Below, one piece after another: positions 27,939 through 37,509 of a stretch of 64,000 nucleotides of DNA. The notes under the pieces are model-generated. The model saw nothing but the letters and a program-made list of their open reading frames with translations. It searched no databases and was not told the DNA's origin. Both the position numbers and the translations under genes were made by a program. Position 1 is the first letter of the stretch, and the number at the start of each line of letters is the position of its first letter. The stretch lies in the NCBI GenBank assembly GCA_022820805.1, contig JAJEEV010000027.1, positions 62,001-126,000 of the forward strand, read 5' to 3'. The DNA comes from Acidimicrobiia bacterium (lineage in GTDB: Bacteria; Actinomycetota; Acidimicrobiia; Acidimicrobiales; Aldehydirespiratoraceae).

Positions 27939-29492
27939 CTAGATGCGGCGGTCCTGGTCCTGCCAGTACTCGTCGCGCAGCAGGCGCTTGTAGAGCTTGC
28001 CGGTCTCGTCGCGGGGCAGCTCGTCGCGGAAGTCGACCGTGCGGGGGCACTTGACCGAGGCGAGGCTCGCCCGGCAGTAGTCGATCAGGTCGCGCTCCAG
28101 CGAGGCGGCGTCCTTGTCGCTGTCGGGCATCTCCATGGGCTGGATCACCGCCTTGGGCACTTCGCCCAGGTCGTCGTCGGGCACGCCGATCACGGCCACG
28201 TCCAGCACGGCGGGGTGCATGGTCAGCAGGTTCTCGGCCTCCTGCGGGTACACGTTGACCCCTCCGGAGATGATCATGTACGCCTTGCGGTCGGTCAGGT
28301 ACAGGAAGCCGTCTTCGTCCACCCGGCCGACGTCGCCGATGGTCGACCAGCCGTTGGGAAGGCGGGAACTGCGGGTCTTCTCCTCGTCGAGGTGGTACTC
28401 GAAGGTGTTGCCCGCGCCGAAGTAGATCACTCCCTCCTCCCCGGCGGGAACCTCCGTGCCGGTGGCCTCGTCCACGATGTGGACCTCGCCGTTGATCGGG
28501 ACCCCCACCGTGCCCTCGTGGGCCAGCCACTGCTCGCTGTCGCAGAAGGTCGCCCCGTTGCCCTCGGTGCCCGCGTAGTACTCGCTGATGATCGGCCCCA
28601 ACCACTCGATCATCTGGCGCTTGGCCTCCACCGGGCACGGCGCGGCCGCGTGCAGCACGCTGGTCAGCGACGAGATGTCGTAACGCAGCCGCCGCTCGTC
28701 GGGCAGCTTCAGCATTCGCACGAACATGGTCGGCACCACCTGGGTGTGGGTCACCGAGTAGCGCTCGACCGCGGCCAGGAAATGCTCGGCGTCGAAGCGC
28801 TCCATGATCACCGCGGTAGAGCCGATGACGTGGTTGGCCATGGTGAAGCGCAGCGGCGCGCCGTGGTACAGCGGTGCCGGCGATAGGTAGACCGACTCGT
28901 CGGACATGGCGATCAGCAGCACGCACATCATGGCCACCACCGACTCCGCCTCCTCGATGGGAACGGCCTCGTGTGCGGCGAGCACGCCCTTGGGGCGCCC
29001 GGTGGTGCCCGAGCTGTAGAGCATGTCGGTGCCGGCCACCCGACCCTCCAGCGGCTCCGGCGAGGCTGCGGCCAGGGCCTGCTCGTAGCTGCCGTACCCG
29101 TCGATGACGTCGTCCATCATGAGGCGCAGCTTGACGCCGTCCGTCCGGTCGACCAACTCGGCGGCCTGAGCGGCCTTGTACTGCGAGGTGACGAAGACCC
29201 GGGCCCCGCTGTTGTCGACGATGTACGCGATCTCGTCGGTGGTGAGGCGGCTGCTGATCGGCGTGTAGATCAGCCCGGCGTAGTGGGCCCCCCACATCAG
29301 CGGGAGGAAGTTGCGATGGTTCTCCAGGCACCAGGCCACATGGTCGCCCGGGGCCAGCCCGGCCTCCCGGAACAGCCGCGACACCTGGTTGGCCTCCGCG
29401 TCGAGCTGGGCGTACGTGATCGTCTCTCCCGATCCGGCCATGATGACGGCCGGCTTGTCGGGACTGGTCGCGGCGTGTGCTCCGGGGTACAT
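27939..29492 (-). CDS. AMP-forming acyl-CoA synthetase
   Basis: The 517-residue protein has the ANL-superfamily core motifs in order. These are the phosphate loop LYSSGTTGRPKG (near 160), YYAGTEGNG, GDVGRVDEDGFLYLTDRKAYMIISGGVNVYPQEAE, and the catalytic lysine region PRDETGKLYKRLLRD near the end. It activates a carboxylic acid with ATP to acyl-AMP and then acyl-CoA. It is the last gene of the minus-strand catabolic run that also holds an SDR, an MmgE/PrpD protein and a Rieske oxygenase. The substrate is unknown. Confidence 0.9.
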   Translation of the reverse strand: MYPGAHAATSPDKPAVIMAGSGETITYAQLDAEANQVSRLFREAGLAPGDHVAWCLENHRNFLPLMWGAHYAGLIYTPISSRLTTDEIAYIVDNSGARVFVTSQYKAAQAAELVDRTDGVKLRLMMDDVIDGYGSYEQALAAASPEPLEGRVAGTDMLYSSGTTGRPKGVLAAHEAVPIEEAESVVAMMCVLLIAMSDESVYLSPAPLYHGAPLRFTMANHVIGSTAVIMERFDAEHFLAAVERYSVTHTQVVPTMFVRMLKLPDERRLRYDISSLTSVLHAAAPCPVEAKRQMIEWLGPIISEYYAGTEGNGATFCDSEQWLAHEGTVGVPINGEVHIVDEATGTEVPAGEEGVIYFGAGNTFEYHLDEEKTRSSRLPNGWSTIGDVGRVDEDGFLYLTDRKAYMIISGGVNVYPQEAENLLTMHPAVLDVAVIGVPDDDLGEVPKAVIQPMEMPDSDKDAASLERDLIDYCRASLASVKCPRTVDFRDELPRDETGKLYKRLLRDEYWQDQDRRI

Positions 29493-29546
29493 CGGCCCAG
29501 ACGCTAGCCGCCCCGCCGAAACATGGTCAGCGGCTCGCGGACCCCG

Positions 29547-30335
29547 CTAGACGGTGTAGCCGCCGTCGACGGACAGGTGCTGACCGGTGATGTAGCCGGC
29601 CCGGTCCGAGGCCAGGAAGCACACCGCCTCGGCGATGTCGTCAGCCGACCCGAAGCGGCGCAGAGCGATGTTGGCCCTGGCCGCGTCGAGAGCCCGCTCG
29701 TCGAGGTCGCCCGACGCCCTCAGCCGCTCGGCCATGCCGTCGGTGAGCATTCCCGGTCCCACGCTGTTGGCTCGCACGCCGAAGCGGCCCTCCTCGGCGG
29801 CCAGTCCCCGCACCGCGGCCTCAACCGCGGCCTTGGGGACGGTGCTGAGGCCGTCGCGCACCGGGAACCGCCCGGTGCCTGCGGTGGTGACCGCCACGAT
29901 GCTGCCTCGGGCCGCGCGCAGGTGCGGCAGCGCGGCCCGGGCCGCCGAGAAGAACCCGGCCGCGTCGACATCGAGCTGCGCCCGCATGGAAGCCGCCTCC
30001 ACCCGGCTCAGATGCACCTGCGGGACGTGAGGTCCGGCGGCGTACACCATGGTGTGCAGCCCTCCCGCCGCGGCCGCCAGATCCTCGATCGCGGCGGCCA
30101 CCGACGAGTCGTCGGCAAGGTCGGCGGCCGCGGTCCAGCTCCTGCGTCCGAGCCGCTGCGCCTCTGCGGCGGAGGCTACGGCCGCGTCGGCGTTGCTGCG
30201 GTAGGTGAGGGCCACGTCGCTGCCCCGGGCGGCCAGCTCCGCGACGATCGCCGAGCCCAGTCCTCCGCTGCCACCCACCACCAGCGCGGCGCCGACCCGC
30301 TCGGCGAAGTCGGTGTTCGAGTCGGGCCCGCCCAC
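29547..30335 (-). CDS. SDR-fold protein with the catalytic tyrosine replaced
   Basis: The 262-residue protein (GTG start) has the Rossmann motif VVGGSGGLGSAI at 19-30, YAAGPH in place of NNAG, and the ending FLASDRAGYITGQHLSVDGGYTV typical of classical SDRs. In the active site, the YxxxK motif reads STVPK: Lys168 is kept but Tyr is Ser164. This predicts loss of ordinary dehydrogenase chemistry or use of another residue. Five bases separate it from the MmgE/PrpD gene upstream, so the two are co-transcribed. Confidence 0.8.
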   Translation of the reverse strand: MGGPDSNTDFAERVGAALVVGGSGGLGSAIVAELAARGSDVALTYRSNADAAVASAAEAQRLGRRSWTAAADLADDSSVAAAIEDLAAAAGGLHTMVYAAGPHVPQVHLSRVEAASMRAQLDVDAAGFFSAARAALPHLRAARGSIVAVTTAGTGRFPVRDGLSTVPKAAVEAAVRGLAAEEGRFGVRANSVGPGMLTDGMAERLRASGDLDERALDAARANIALRRFGSADDIAEAVCFLASDRAGYITGQHLSVDGGYTV

Positions 30336-30339
30336 CGCC

Positions 30340-31758
30340 TCAGCCTGCCCGCCGGGGACGGCCCGTACAACCGGAGCGCAGCAGGCGGGTCAGATCGCCG
30401 ACCGGGCGATCCGGCAAGGACCGGACCACCTCCGGGATGGCCGGGTCGAGGGAGCCTCCGGCCATCGTCCGGAACTTGCGCTCGATCTCCGCGTCGCTGA
30501 GGGGGTCGTGCATCGAGCCTTTCTGCCCGTGGATGGTCCGCTCCAGCACCCGCCCTCCGGTCAGTTCGATCTCCACCCTCGCGCCCTGCTTCCAGGCGTA
30601 GGTGGCATCGAAGGCCGGATCGGGAAGGGTTGTGGCCACCTTGGCCTGCAACGCCGCGATGGCCGGGTCGGCGATGCGGTCGCGCCGGTAAGTGGCCGGG
30701 TCGGCCGGGTCGGCCAGCACCGCGGCCGCGATGTTGAAGCGGGCCGAGTACTGGGCCGCCATCACCGACTCGGTGCCGTCCATGTCGTTGAGCTCGGCCG
30801 CCTTGGTGGTGCCGTGGACCATGATGCGTTCGATCTGGCCGGTGGCTACGCCGTGCTCCGCGACGAGCTCGGCGGTGGCCTGGATCATGGGATGCACGTC
30901 GCTGCATGCCGCGTAGGGCTTGACGGTGATCTCGTGAATCATCCAGCGCTCCCCGAGGCGCTCGGTCAACAGCTCCGGGCGGGGGTCGCTGGTGAAGATC
31001 CGGCTGAATCCGTAGGTCCCCGCTAGGCCGTCCAGCGCTCCCTCGAAGCCGTCAGCGGCCAGCGCGGCGGCCATCGTCCCGCCCTCGGCTGCCCGGGCCG
31101 CGTGTATGCGCTTGGCCATGCCGCCCGAGGATGCGAACTCCATCGTCCCCGACGCCAGAGAGGCGGCGACGCCGAAGGCGTGGTTGAGCCCTTCGGCGTC
31201 GAGGCCTCGAATATGAGCGGCCGCGGCCGCGGCGCCGAACACTCCCGACATGGACGTGGGATGGAACCCGGCGAGCATGTGCGACACCGGCCCCACCGCC
31301 AGACCGGCCCGGCCCATCGCCTCGTATCCGACCACCACGGCTTCGAGGAACGCCTGCCCCGACGCGTCGAGGTCCTCGGCCACGGCCAGCGCGGCGGGCA
31401 CCACCACTGCGCCGGGGTGGTTGATGGCCTCCTCGTGGACGTCGTCGAGCTCGAAGGCGTGCGCCGCGGCGCCGTTGGCGAAGGCGGCCATCGCCGGCGA
31501 GGCCCGGTCGGGCCGCCCGACGATCGTGCAGGGACCGCCGGCGCCGGTGGCGAGGGCGTGACGCACCGCGGCCCGCGACCATGGCTGCTCAGCCCCGAAC
31601 GCCATGACGCCGAGCGTGTCGATCACGCAGTTGCAGGCGGCCGCAACATGCTCGGGGGCGACGCTTCCGTGCAGCCCGCTGAGGAACCCGGCCAGCTCTG
31701 CGGACCGGGAGCCAGCGTCAGGCGCCGACTGATCGGGGCCGGGCCTCGCCGATTTCAC
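30340..31758 (-). CDS. MmgE/PrpD family protein
   Basis: The 472-residue protein matches the MmgE/PrpD family (2-methylcitrate dehydratase, cis-aconitate decarboxylase and relatives). It has AHAFELDDVHEEAINHPGAVVVPAALAVAE near 105-135, GFHPTSMSGVFGAAAAAAHIRGL, and SGGMAKRIHAARAAEGG. These hold the His, Asp and Lys residues that line the family's active site. It would dehydrate or decarboxylate a tricarboxylic or related acid. It begins at GTG and overlaps nothing, but is tightly followed by the SDR gene. Confidence 0.87.
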   Translation of the reverse strand: MKSARPGPDQSAPDAGSRSAELAGFLSGLHGSVAPEHVAAACNCVIDTLGVMAFGAEQPWSRAAVRHALATGAGGPCTIVGRPDRASPAMAAFANGAAAHAFELDDVHEEAINHPGAVVVPAALAVAEDLDASGQAFLEAVVVGYEAMGRAGLAVGPVSHMLAGFHPTSMSGVFGAAAAAAHIRGLDAEGLNHAFGVAASLASGTMEFASSGGMAKRIHAARAAEGGTMAAALAADGFEGALDGLAGTYGFSRIFTSDPRPELLTERLGERWMIHEITVKPYAACSDVHPMIQATAELVAEHGVATGQIERIMVHGTTKAAELNDMDGTESVMAAQYSARFNIAAAVLADPADPATYRRDRIADPAIAALQAKVATTLPDPAFDATYAWKQGARVEIELTGGRVLERTIHGQKGSMHDPLSDAEIERKFRTMAGGSLDPAIPEVVRSLPDRPVGDLTRLLRSGCTGRPRRAG

Positions 31759-31822
31759 CCCGCCCCGCCCCGCGCCGCCGACCGGTGGCGCCGGACCCGG
31801 CCGCGACCGGGCCGCACCGGCA

Positions 31823-32965
31823 TCACCCCGCGCCGCCCAGGGACTCCAGCAGCAGATCCTGGAGGTGGCGCACCGAGTTCTCGCTATGGACGCCGCACAC
31901 GCCGCTGGGATCCTCGATCAGCGGCCCCGGGGTGTAGCCCCGGCTGGCGACGCCGCGCTGCACCGACTCGACGATCCCGAAGTCCTCAGCGACGGTGTTC
32001 TCCCAGTCGTCGGAGACGAGCCGCGACTGGGCCTCGGTCAGATCAGGCGTGTCGAACCACCACTCGCGGATCAGCAGCGTCCGGTCCACCGCCAGCGGCA
32101 CCCAGCGGAACGTGTTGACGACCTGGCCCGGATAGGACTGGATGGCCGACACCGGCCACACGAAGAACGCCCGGTAGCCGTCACCGGCCCGGCCGCCGGT
32201 GCGGGATCCCGCGTCAGCCCCATTGCCGGTTCCAGTTGCCTCCGGGGCGCCGGTGCCGGTGCTGTCGCCGCCGTCACCTGTCCAGGCCGGGGGCTGACCG
32301 GGACGATCGGCGGCGTGGCGGATCACCGAGCCGCCGGAGGCGATCCGGTAGCTGCCGGGAGCCACCACACCCGACGTGAACCACTTGTGCACGTTGGGGC
32401 AGTGGTAGCACTCGTTGTAGTTCTCCACGACCACCTTCCAGTTGGCCCGCACCTCGTGGGTGCGCCGGGCCGACAGCACCCGCCGGGGCGCGTCCGGTAC
32501 CCGGGCGAGCAGCTCATCGTTCACTCCTGGGGCGGTTGCGCCCAGCCCCGCCGCACCGGCCGCGAGGTTGACGAACACGAACCCGCCCAGGGTCTCGAGG
32601 CGGACGCCCGGGACGCACACGTCGCCCACGTCCTCGCCGCGGGCGTGCAGCAGCCGTCCGTCGAGCCCGTAGGTCCAGGCGTGGTAGGGGCAGGTGATCC
32701 GGTCGAGACGGGCTGTCTCGGCGGCCACCAGCTCGTGGCCACGGTGCTGGCACACATTGAACATGGCCCGGAGCTCTCCGGCGTCGTTGGCCACCAGCAC
32801 GCTCTCATCGCCGACGCGCGCCGTGATCACCGTCCCCGGCTCGGCAACCTGCGAGACGTGGCCCACCATCACCCAGCTCCGGGCGAACACCTGGTCCATC
32901 TCCGCGGCGAACACCTCGCCGTCGGTGTAGTAGCGGGCCGCCAGCCCCGGGGTGGGCGTGGTCAC
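31823..32965 (-). CDS. Rieske non-haem iron oxygenase, alpha subunit
   Basis: The 380-residue protein has a Rieske 2Fe-2S site (Cys72-x-His74, Cys92-x2-His95) and the mononuclear iron site NYNECYHCPNVH (His188, His193). The third carboxylate is probably Asp in DDWENTVAEDFGIVESVQRG. It should hydroxylate or demethylate its substrate using electrons from a separate reductase, which is not in the window. Residues ~222-262 are a Gly/Thr/Asp-rich low-complexity insertion inside the catalytic domain, unusual for the family. The GTG start overlaps the aminotransferase stop by four bases (GTGA). Confidence 0.9.
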   Translation of the reverse strand: MTTPTPGLAARYYTDGEVFAAEMDQVFARSWVMVGHVSQVAEPGTVITARVGDESVLVANDAGELRAMFNVCQHRGHELVAAETARLDRITCPYHAWTYGLDGRLLHARGEDVGDVCVPGVRLETLGGFVFVNLAAGAAGLGATAPGVNDELLARVPDAPRRVLSARRTHEVRANWKVVVENYNECYHCPNVHKWFTSGVVAPGSYRIASGGSVIRHAADRPGQPPAWTGDGGDSTGTGAPEATGTGNGADAGSRTGGRAGDGYRAFFVWPVSAIQSYPGQVVNTFRWVPLAVDRTLLIREWWFDTPDLTEAQSRLVSDDWENTVAEDFGIVESVQRGVASRGYTPGPLIEDPSGVCGVHSENSVRHLQDLLLESLGGAG

Positions 32966-34074
32966 GGCAGGTCTGCCAGCGCGTCGACCAGGCGGTCCAT
33001 CAGCTCGGGACGGTTGACGTCGCAGCGCAGGAAGCGCTTGTGCAGGCCCCGGAACGACACCGAGCCGTCCTTGACGATCACGCCCCGCTCCAGCAGACCC
33101 TCGAACACCTCTGTGGAGTCGGTGGAGGGGTCGAGGATCTCGACCAGGAAGAAGTTCGACCGGCTCCCGGGCACCATCCGGAACCGGTCGAGCCCGGCGA
33201 AGCGGGCCCGCGCACGGGCCCGGCCCTCGGCGATCACATCCACCGCCGCATCGACGTGGTCCTTGTCGTCCAGGGCCGCAGCCGCGCCCGCGGTCTGGAG
33301 AACCCCCATGTTCCAGGTCGGCTTCACCGCCAGGCAGGCGTCGACCACCGTCCTGGGTCCCACCCCGAAGCCGACCCGCAGGCCGGCGAGGCCGAACGCC
33401 TTCGAGAAGGTGCGCAGCACCGCCAGGTTGGGGTAGTCGTCGGCCAGGTGGATGTAGCCGTCGGTGCCCGAGTAGTGCACGTAGGCCTCGTCGAGCACCA
33501 CCAGCGCCTCTGGGGCGGCCTCGACGATGCGCCTCACGTCGTGCTCGGTCATCCAGGTGCCCGAGGGGCTGTGCGGGTTGGTGACGAACACGATGCGGGT
33601 GTCGTCGTCGATGGCGTCGATGTACGCATCGACGTCCACCGACATCGTGGCGCGGTCGGTGGCCTCGTGCACCAGCACCGGGCCGCGGCCCTCGGCCTCG
33701 GCGAACAGGTGGTAGATGGGGAAGCACGGACCGGGCATCTGGATGCGCCCGCCCGGCTCGCAGAACGCCCGGATGAGCCACGAGATGAGCTCGGTCTCGC
33801 CGGCGCCGCACATCACCCGCTCGGGCTCGAAGCCGTAGACGAGCGAGACTTTCTCCCGCAACGGCTCAGCCGTCCATGACGGGTACAGGTGAACGCGGTC
33901 GAGTCGCTCCCGTATCGCCTCCACCGCCAAGGGCGACGCCCCGAGAGGATTCTCGGCCGAGCCGAGCTTGGCGATGTCGGCGGGACTCACGCCGTACCGG
34001 GCCGTCACGTAGTCGGCCGGGAGGCCGGGCACATAGAACTCCGGATCGGCAAGACCGGGATGAGATAGCCGCAT
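32962..34074 (-). CDS. Histidinol-phosphate aminotransferase-like PLP enzyme
   Basis: The 370-residue fold-type I aminotransferase has SAENPLGASPLAVEAI near 40, the VTNPHSPSGTW loop, VVLDEAYVHY, and the PLP lysine in TFSKAFGLAGLRVGFG. It resembles HisC but lies outside a his operon, so it may act on another amino acid or phosphonate. GACAGGAG forms a good ribosome site before ATG 34074. Its stop overlaps the Rieske gene start. The frame stays open for kilobases upstream, but that part is antisense to other genes and not coding. Confidence 0.85.
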   Translation of the reverse strand: MRLSHPGLADPEFYVPGLPADYVTARYGVSPADIAKLGSAENPLGASPLAVEAIRERLDRVHLYPSWTAEPLREKVSLVYGFEPERVMCGAGETELISWLIRAFCEPGGRIQMPGPCFPIYHLFAEAEGRGPVLVHEATDRATMSVDVDAYIDAIDDDTRIVFVTNPHSPSGTWMTEHDVRRIVEAAPEALVVLDEAYVHYSGTDGYIHLADDYPNLAVLRTFSKAFGLAGLRVGFGVGPRTVVDACLAVKPTWNMGVLQTAGAAAALDDKDHVDAAVDVIAEGRARARARFAGLDRFRMVPGSRSNFFLVEILDPSTDSTEVFEGLLERGVIVKDGSVSFRGLHKRFLRCDVNRPELMDRLVDALADLP

Positions 34075-34200
34075 CTCGACCTCCTGTCCTGTTGTGGCAC
34101 CGCCCCGTCGGCTCGCGCCAACAGGCGTATTGTGCCCTATCCGCGGCGGTATCGTCGCGCATTGGCAGCCGCGGCGGCGGGTTCTTGTGAAGAGAGGGGC

Positions 34201-36708
34201 ATGGTGGCTGAACGTTCCGTTGAGACCGTCGGCGCCGGTACCGCAGGAGCCGGCCTGCCGGACTCGGCTCGGGTGGTGATCGTCGGCGGCGGGATCTGCG
34301 GCGCCAGCGCGCTCTATCACCTCGCCCACGAGGGCTGGACGGACACCGTGCTGGTCGAGAAGGCCGAGTTGACGTCGGGCTCGACCTGGCACGCTGCGGG
34401 CCAGGTCACCCACTCGGTGTCGAGCTATGCGCTGGCCGAGTTCCGCCGCTACGCGTGCGAGCTGTACGCGTCCCTGGAGGCCGAGAGCGGGGTGGCCACC
34501 TCGTGGCACCGCAGCGGCAGCCTCCGCGTGGCCTACAACGCCGAGGAGGTTGACTGGCTGCGGGCCCAACTCGGCCCGGCCAGCTATGTGGGCAACGCCA
34601 TGGAGTGGGTCGACCCGGCGCGGGTCGTCGAGCTGCATCCCTTCTACGCGACCGACGGGATGCTCGGCGCGGTCCACACCCCCGACGACGGCCATGTCGA
34701 CCCCGCCGGCGCCGCCAACGCCATGGTGCGGGCCGCCCGCGACCTCGGCGCATCCGTCAGCCGGCGCAACCGGGTGCTGGGAATCCGCCGGCGCCGCGAC
34801 GGCAGCTTCGACGTGGACACCGAGCGGGGCACCGTGCACGCCGAGCACGTCGTCAACGCAGCCGGCTGTTACGCCCACCGGGTGGCCCGGATGGTCGGGC
34901 TCGACGTGCCCATCGCCAACGTGCTGCACACCTACCTGCTGACCGAGCCCGTGCCCGAGTTCGCCGATCTCGACCGGGAGCTGCCGGTCGTGCGAGACGA
35001 CTACGTGTCGGGTTACCTGCGCCAGGAGCAGCAGTCGGGCCTCATCGGCATCTACGAGCAGCACGGCGCGGAGGCGGTCTGGCACGACGCCGAGGGTCCG
35101 GACTGGTCGCTGGAGAATCCCCTCTTCGACGCGGACTTCGACCGGGTCGGTCTGTGGCTGGCCAGGGCCTTCGAGCGGATGCCGGTGCTGGAGCCGCTGG
35201 GCATCAAGCAGGTGATCTGCGGCGCCATCACCTACCCGCCCGACGGCGAGCCCCTGCTGGGCCCTTCGGGTGTGCCCAACTTCTGGCAGATGGTCGGTGT
35301 GCAGGTCGGGATAGCCGACGGACCTGGCCTGGGCCGGGAGCTGGCTCGCTGGATGGTGCACGGCGCAACCGGCGTCAGCGTGCGGGCCTACGACGCCCGG
35401 CGGCTCGGCTACATCGACCGCGGCGACATCGCGACCTACGGCCGGGTGAAGGGGACCGAGGACCACCAGTACCGCCACCAGACTCCGCTGCCCGGGCTGG
35501 AACGGCCGGCGGGGCGCCCCTACCGCCGCACTCCCCTGTACGACCGGCTGCACGGCAAGGGCGCGGTGTTCACCCAGGTCTACGGATGGGAGCGGCCCAA
35601 GTGGTTCCCGGCCGCGGCCGGGCTTCCCGCCGAGGACATGGTCTCGTTTCGCCACACCGGCTGGTTCGACGCGGTGGCCGAGGAGTGCCGGGCCGTGCGT
35701 GAGCGGGTCGGGATCCTCGACTCGAGCGCGTTCGCCAAGTTCGACCTGATCGGGCCCGACGCGGCCGCGGTGCTGGACCGCCTCACCACCAACACCGTGC
35801 CCGAGGTCGGGCGCATCGGCCTGACCTACCTGCTGACGCCGCAGGCTCGCATCGAGAGCGAGTTGACGGTCACCCGGCTGACCCCGGACCACCTCTACCT
35901 GGTGTCGGCCGCCGCCGGCGAAGGCAAGGACCGGGAGTTCTTCGAGACCCACTGGCCCGACGGCGCCGACGCGGAGCTCGTGACCAGGTCGACGGACCTC
36001 GGCGTGCTGAACGTGACCGGGCCCGCGGCCCGGCGCCTCCTGGCCGGGGTGACCAGCGCCGATCTGAGCGATGAGTCCTTCGGATGGCTGCGCGGCCGGA
36101 CCATCGACGTGGCCGGGGTGCAGGGGGTGCGAGCCCTGAGGGTGGGGTTCACCGGCGAGCTGGGTTGGGAGCTGCACCTTCCCGTCGACGACCTTGCCGC
36201 CGTCTACGACGCTCTGTGGGAGGCGGGAGAGCCTCTGGGGGTTGCCGATGCCGGCAACCATGCGCTGGACTCGCTTCGCATGGAGAAGCGCTACTTCACC
36301 AGCCGCGAGCTCACCCACGACGTCAACCCCGACGAGGCCGGGCTCCACCGGTTCGTGAAGACCGGCAAGGGCGACTTCGTGGGCCGCGACGGATTGCTGG
36401 CCCGCCGGGACCGGGCCGCGTCGGGGGACGAGCCCTACCGCTGGCGTCTGGCGTACCTCGCCGTCGAGGCCGACCACGCCGACGTTCACGCGGCCGACGG
36501 CGTCTACGCCGGCGGGCGGACGGTGGGCCTGGTCACCTCCGGCGCCTACGGGTTCCACTGCCGCCAGAGCCTGGCCTTCGCCTACCTGGCCCCCGAGCAC
36601 GCCGAGCCCGGCACCGAGCTCGAGGTGCGGGTGGTGGGCGAGCTCAGCCGAGCCCGCGTGCTGGGCGAGGCCGCCCATGATCCGACCAACGCCCGGTTGC
36701 GGGCCTAG
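34201..36708 (+). CDS. FAD-dependent dehydrogenase fused to GcvT (dimethylglycine dehydrogenase-like)
   Basis: The 835-residue protein starts at ATG 34201 behind AGAGAGGGG. Residues ~20-400 form a DAO-type FAD domain: VVIVGGGICGAS, then SGSTWHAAGQV, where the His matches the covalent-FAD histidine of dimethylglycine dehydrogenase. An FAO-middle domain follows, then GcvT N- and C-terminal folate-binding domains (ILDSSAFAKFDLIGPDA from ~505; FTGELGWELHLP; MEKRYFTSRELTHDVNPDEAGL). It should oxidatively demethylate an N-methylated amine and pass the one-carbon unit to tetrahydrofolate. It is divergent from the Rieske/aminotransferase pair, which could supply its substrate. Confidence 0.9.
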   Translation: MVAERSVETVGAGTAGAGLPDSARVVIVGGGICGASALYHLAHEGWTDTVLVEKAELTSGSTWHAAGQVTHSVSSYALAEFRRYACELYASLEAESGVATSWHRSGSLRVAYNAEEVDWLRAQLGPASYVGNAMEWVDPARVVELHPFYATDGMLGAVHTPDDGHVDPAGAANAMVRAARDLGASVSRRNRVLGIRRRRDGSFDVDTERGTVHAEHVVNAAGCYAHRVARMVGLDVPIANVLHTYLLTEPVPEFADLDRELPVVRDDYVSGYLRQEQQSGLIGIYEQHGAEAVWHDAEGPDWSLENPLFDADFDRVGLWLARAFERMPVLEPLGIKQVICGAITYPPDGEPLLGPSGVPNFWQMVGVQVGIADGPGLGRELARWMVHGATGVSVRAYDARRLGYIDRGDIATYGRVKGTEDHQYRHQTPLPGLERPAGRPYRRTPLYDRLHGKGAVFTQVYGWERPKWFPAAAGLPAEDMVSFRHTGWFDAVAEECRAVRERVGILDSSAFAKFDLIGPDAAAVLDRLTTNTVPEVGRIGLTYLLTPQARIESELTVTRLTPDHLYLVSAAAGEGKDREFFETHWPDGADAELVTRSTDLGVLNVTGPAARRLLAGVTSADLSDESFGWLRGRTIDVAGVQGVRALRVGFTGELGWELHLPVDDLAAVYDALWEAGEPLGVADAGNHALDSLRMEKRYFTSRELTHDVNPDEAGLHRFVKTGKGDFVGRDGLLARRDRAASGDEPYRWRLAYLAVEADHADVHAADGVYAGGRTVGLVTSGAYGFHCRQSLAFAYLAPEHAEPGTELEVRVVGELSRARVLGEAAHDPTNARLRA

Positions 36709-36735
36709 AGAGCCAGCCAGGGGAGGGCACCGGCA

Positions 36736-37503
36736 ATGATCCCCATACTCGTACTGTGGGCTGTTCCCCGCTCGACCTCCACCGCTTTCGAGCGGATGAT
36801 GAAGCAGCGCGGCGACCACGACTGCGTCCACGAGCCGTTCGGGGAGGTGTGGTACTCGATCGGCAACGCCACCCGCCCACCGGACAGCCACCTCCAGCAT
36901 CGACCGGACCTCAGCTACGAGTCGGTGTGGGCGGACCTGGTATCGAGGGCCAGGCAGGGTCCGGTGTTCATGAAGGACTTCCCCCACTACGTCACCCACA
37001 TGCACGGCTGGGCGGTTCCCGGCGCGGGCGCCGGCGGCGGGGACCTGCCATTCCTCGACGCCTTCAATCACTCCTTCCTGATCCGCGACCCGGCCAAGGC
37101 GCTGACCTCGATGTACGGGCAGTGGACGGACTTCACCCTGGCCGAGACCGGCTTCGCCGAGCAGCGGGAGCTGTTCGACCGGCTGACGCAGCGCTCCGGG
37201 AGCCCGCCCCCGGTCATCGACGCCGACGACCTGCTCGACGATCCCCACGGCGTGACGGCCGCATGGTGCGAGGCGCTGGGCATCGACTTCGTGCCCGAGG
37301 CGCTGCGGTGGGACACCGGCCAGGCCTCCGAAATGACCTGGTACGAGGGCGGGACCTGGCACAAGAACCTCGCCCAGTCCACCGCGCTGACCCGCCAGAA
37401 GCGCGATTATGTCCCGATCGACCACAACCAGTTCCTCGTCGACGCTCACGAAGCCTGCCTCCCCCACTACCAGGCAATGCACGCCCACCGGCTCACCGGG
37501 TGA
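36736..37503 (+). CDS. Sulfotransferase-like protein
   Basis: The 255-residue protein opens with ILVLWAVPRSTSTAFERMM, matching the phosphosulfate-binding P-loop of sulfotransferases. FLIRDPAKALTSMYGQW, the second (3'-phosphate-binding) motif, follows. PVIDADDLLDDPHGVTAAWCEALGI is also typical of this family. It probably transfers sulfate from PAPS or is a related P-loop protein. It lies 27 bases behind the FAD/GcvT gene and 6 bases ahead of the alcohol dehydrogenase, so all three are likely one operon. Confidence 0.8.
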   Translation: MIPILVLWAVPRSTSTAFERMMKQRGDHDCVHEPFGEVWYSIGNATRPPDSHLQHRPDLSYESVWADLVSRARQGPVFMKDFPHYVTHMHGWAVPGAGAGGGDLPFLDAFNHSFLIRDPAKALTSMYGQWTDFTLAETGFAEQRELFDRLTQRSGSPPPVIDADDLLDDPHGVTAAWCEALGIDFVPEALRWDTGQASEMTWYEGGTWHKNLAQSTALTRQKRDYVPIDHNQFLVDAHEACLPHYQAMHAHRLTG

Positions 37504-37509
37504 ACGCAC

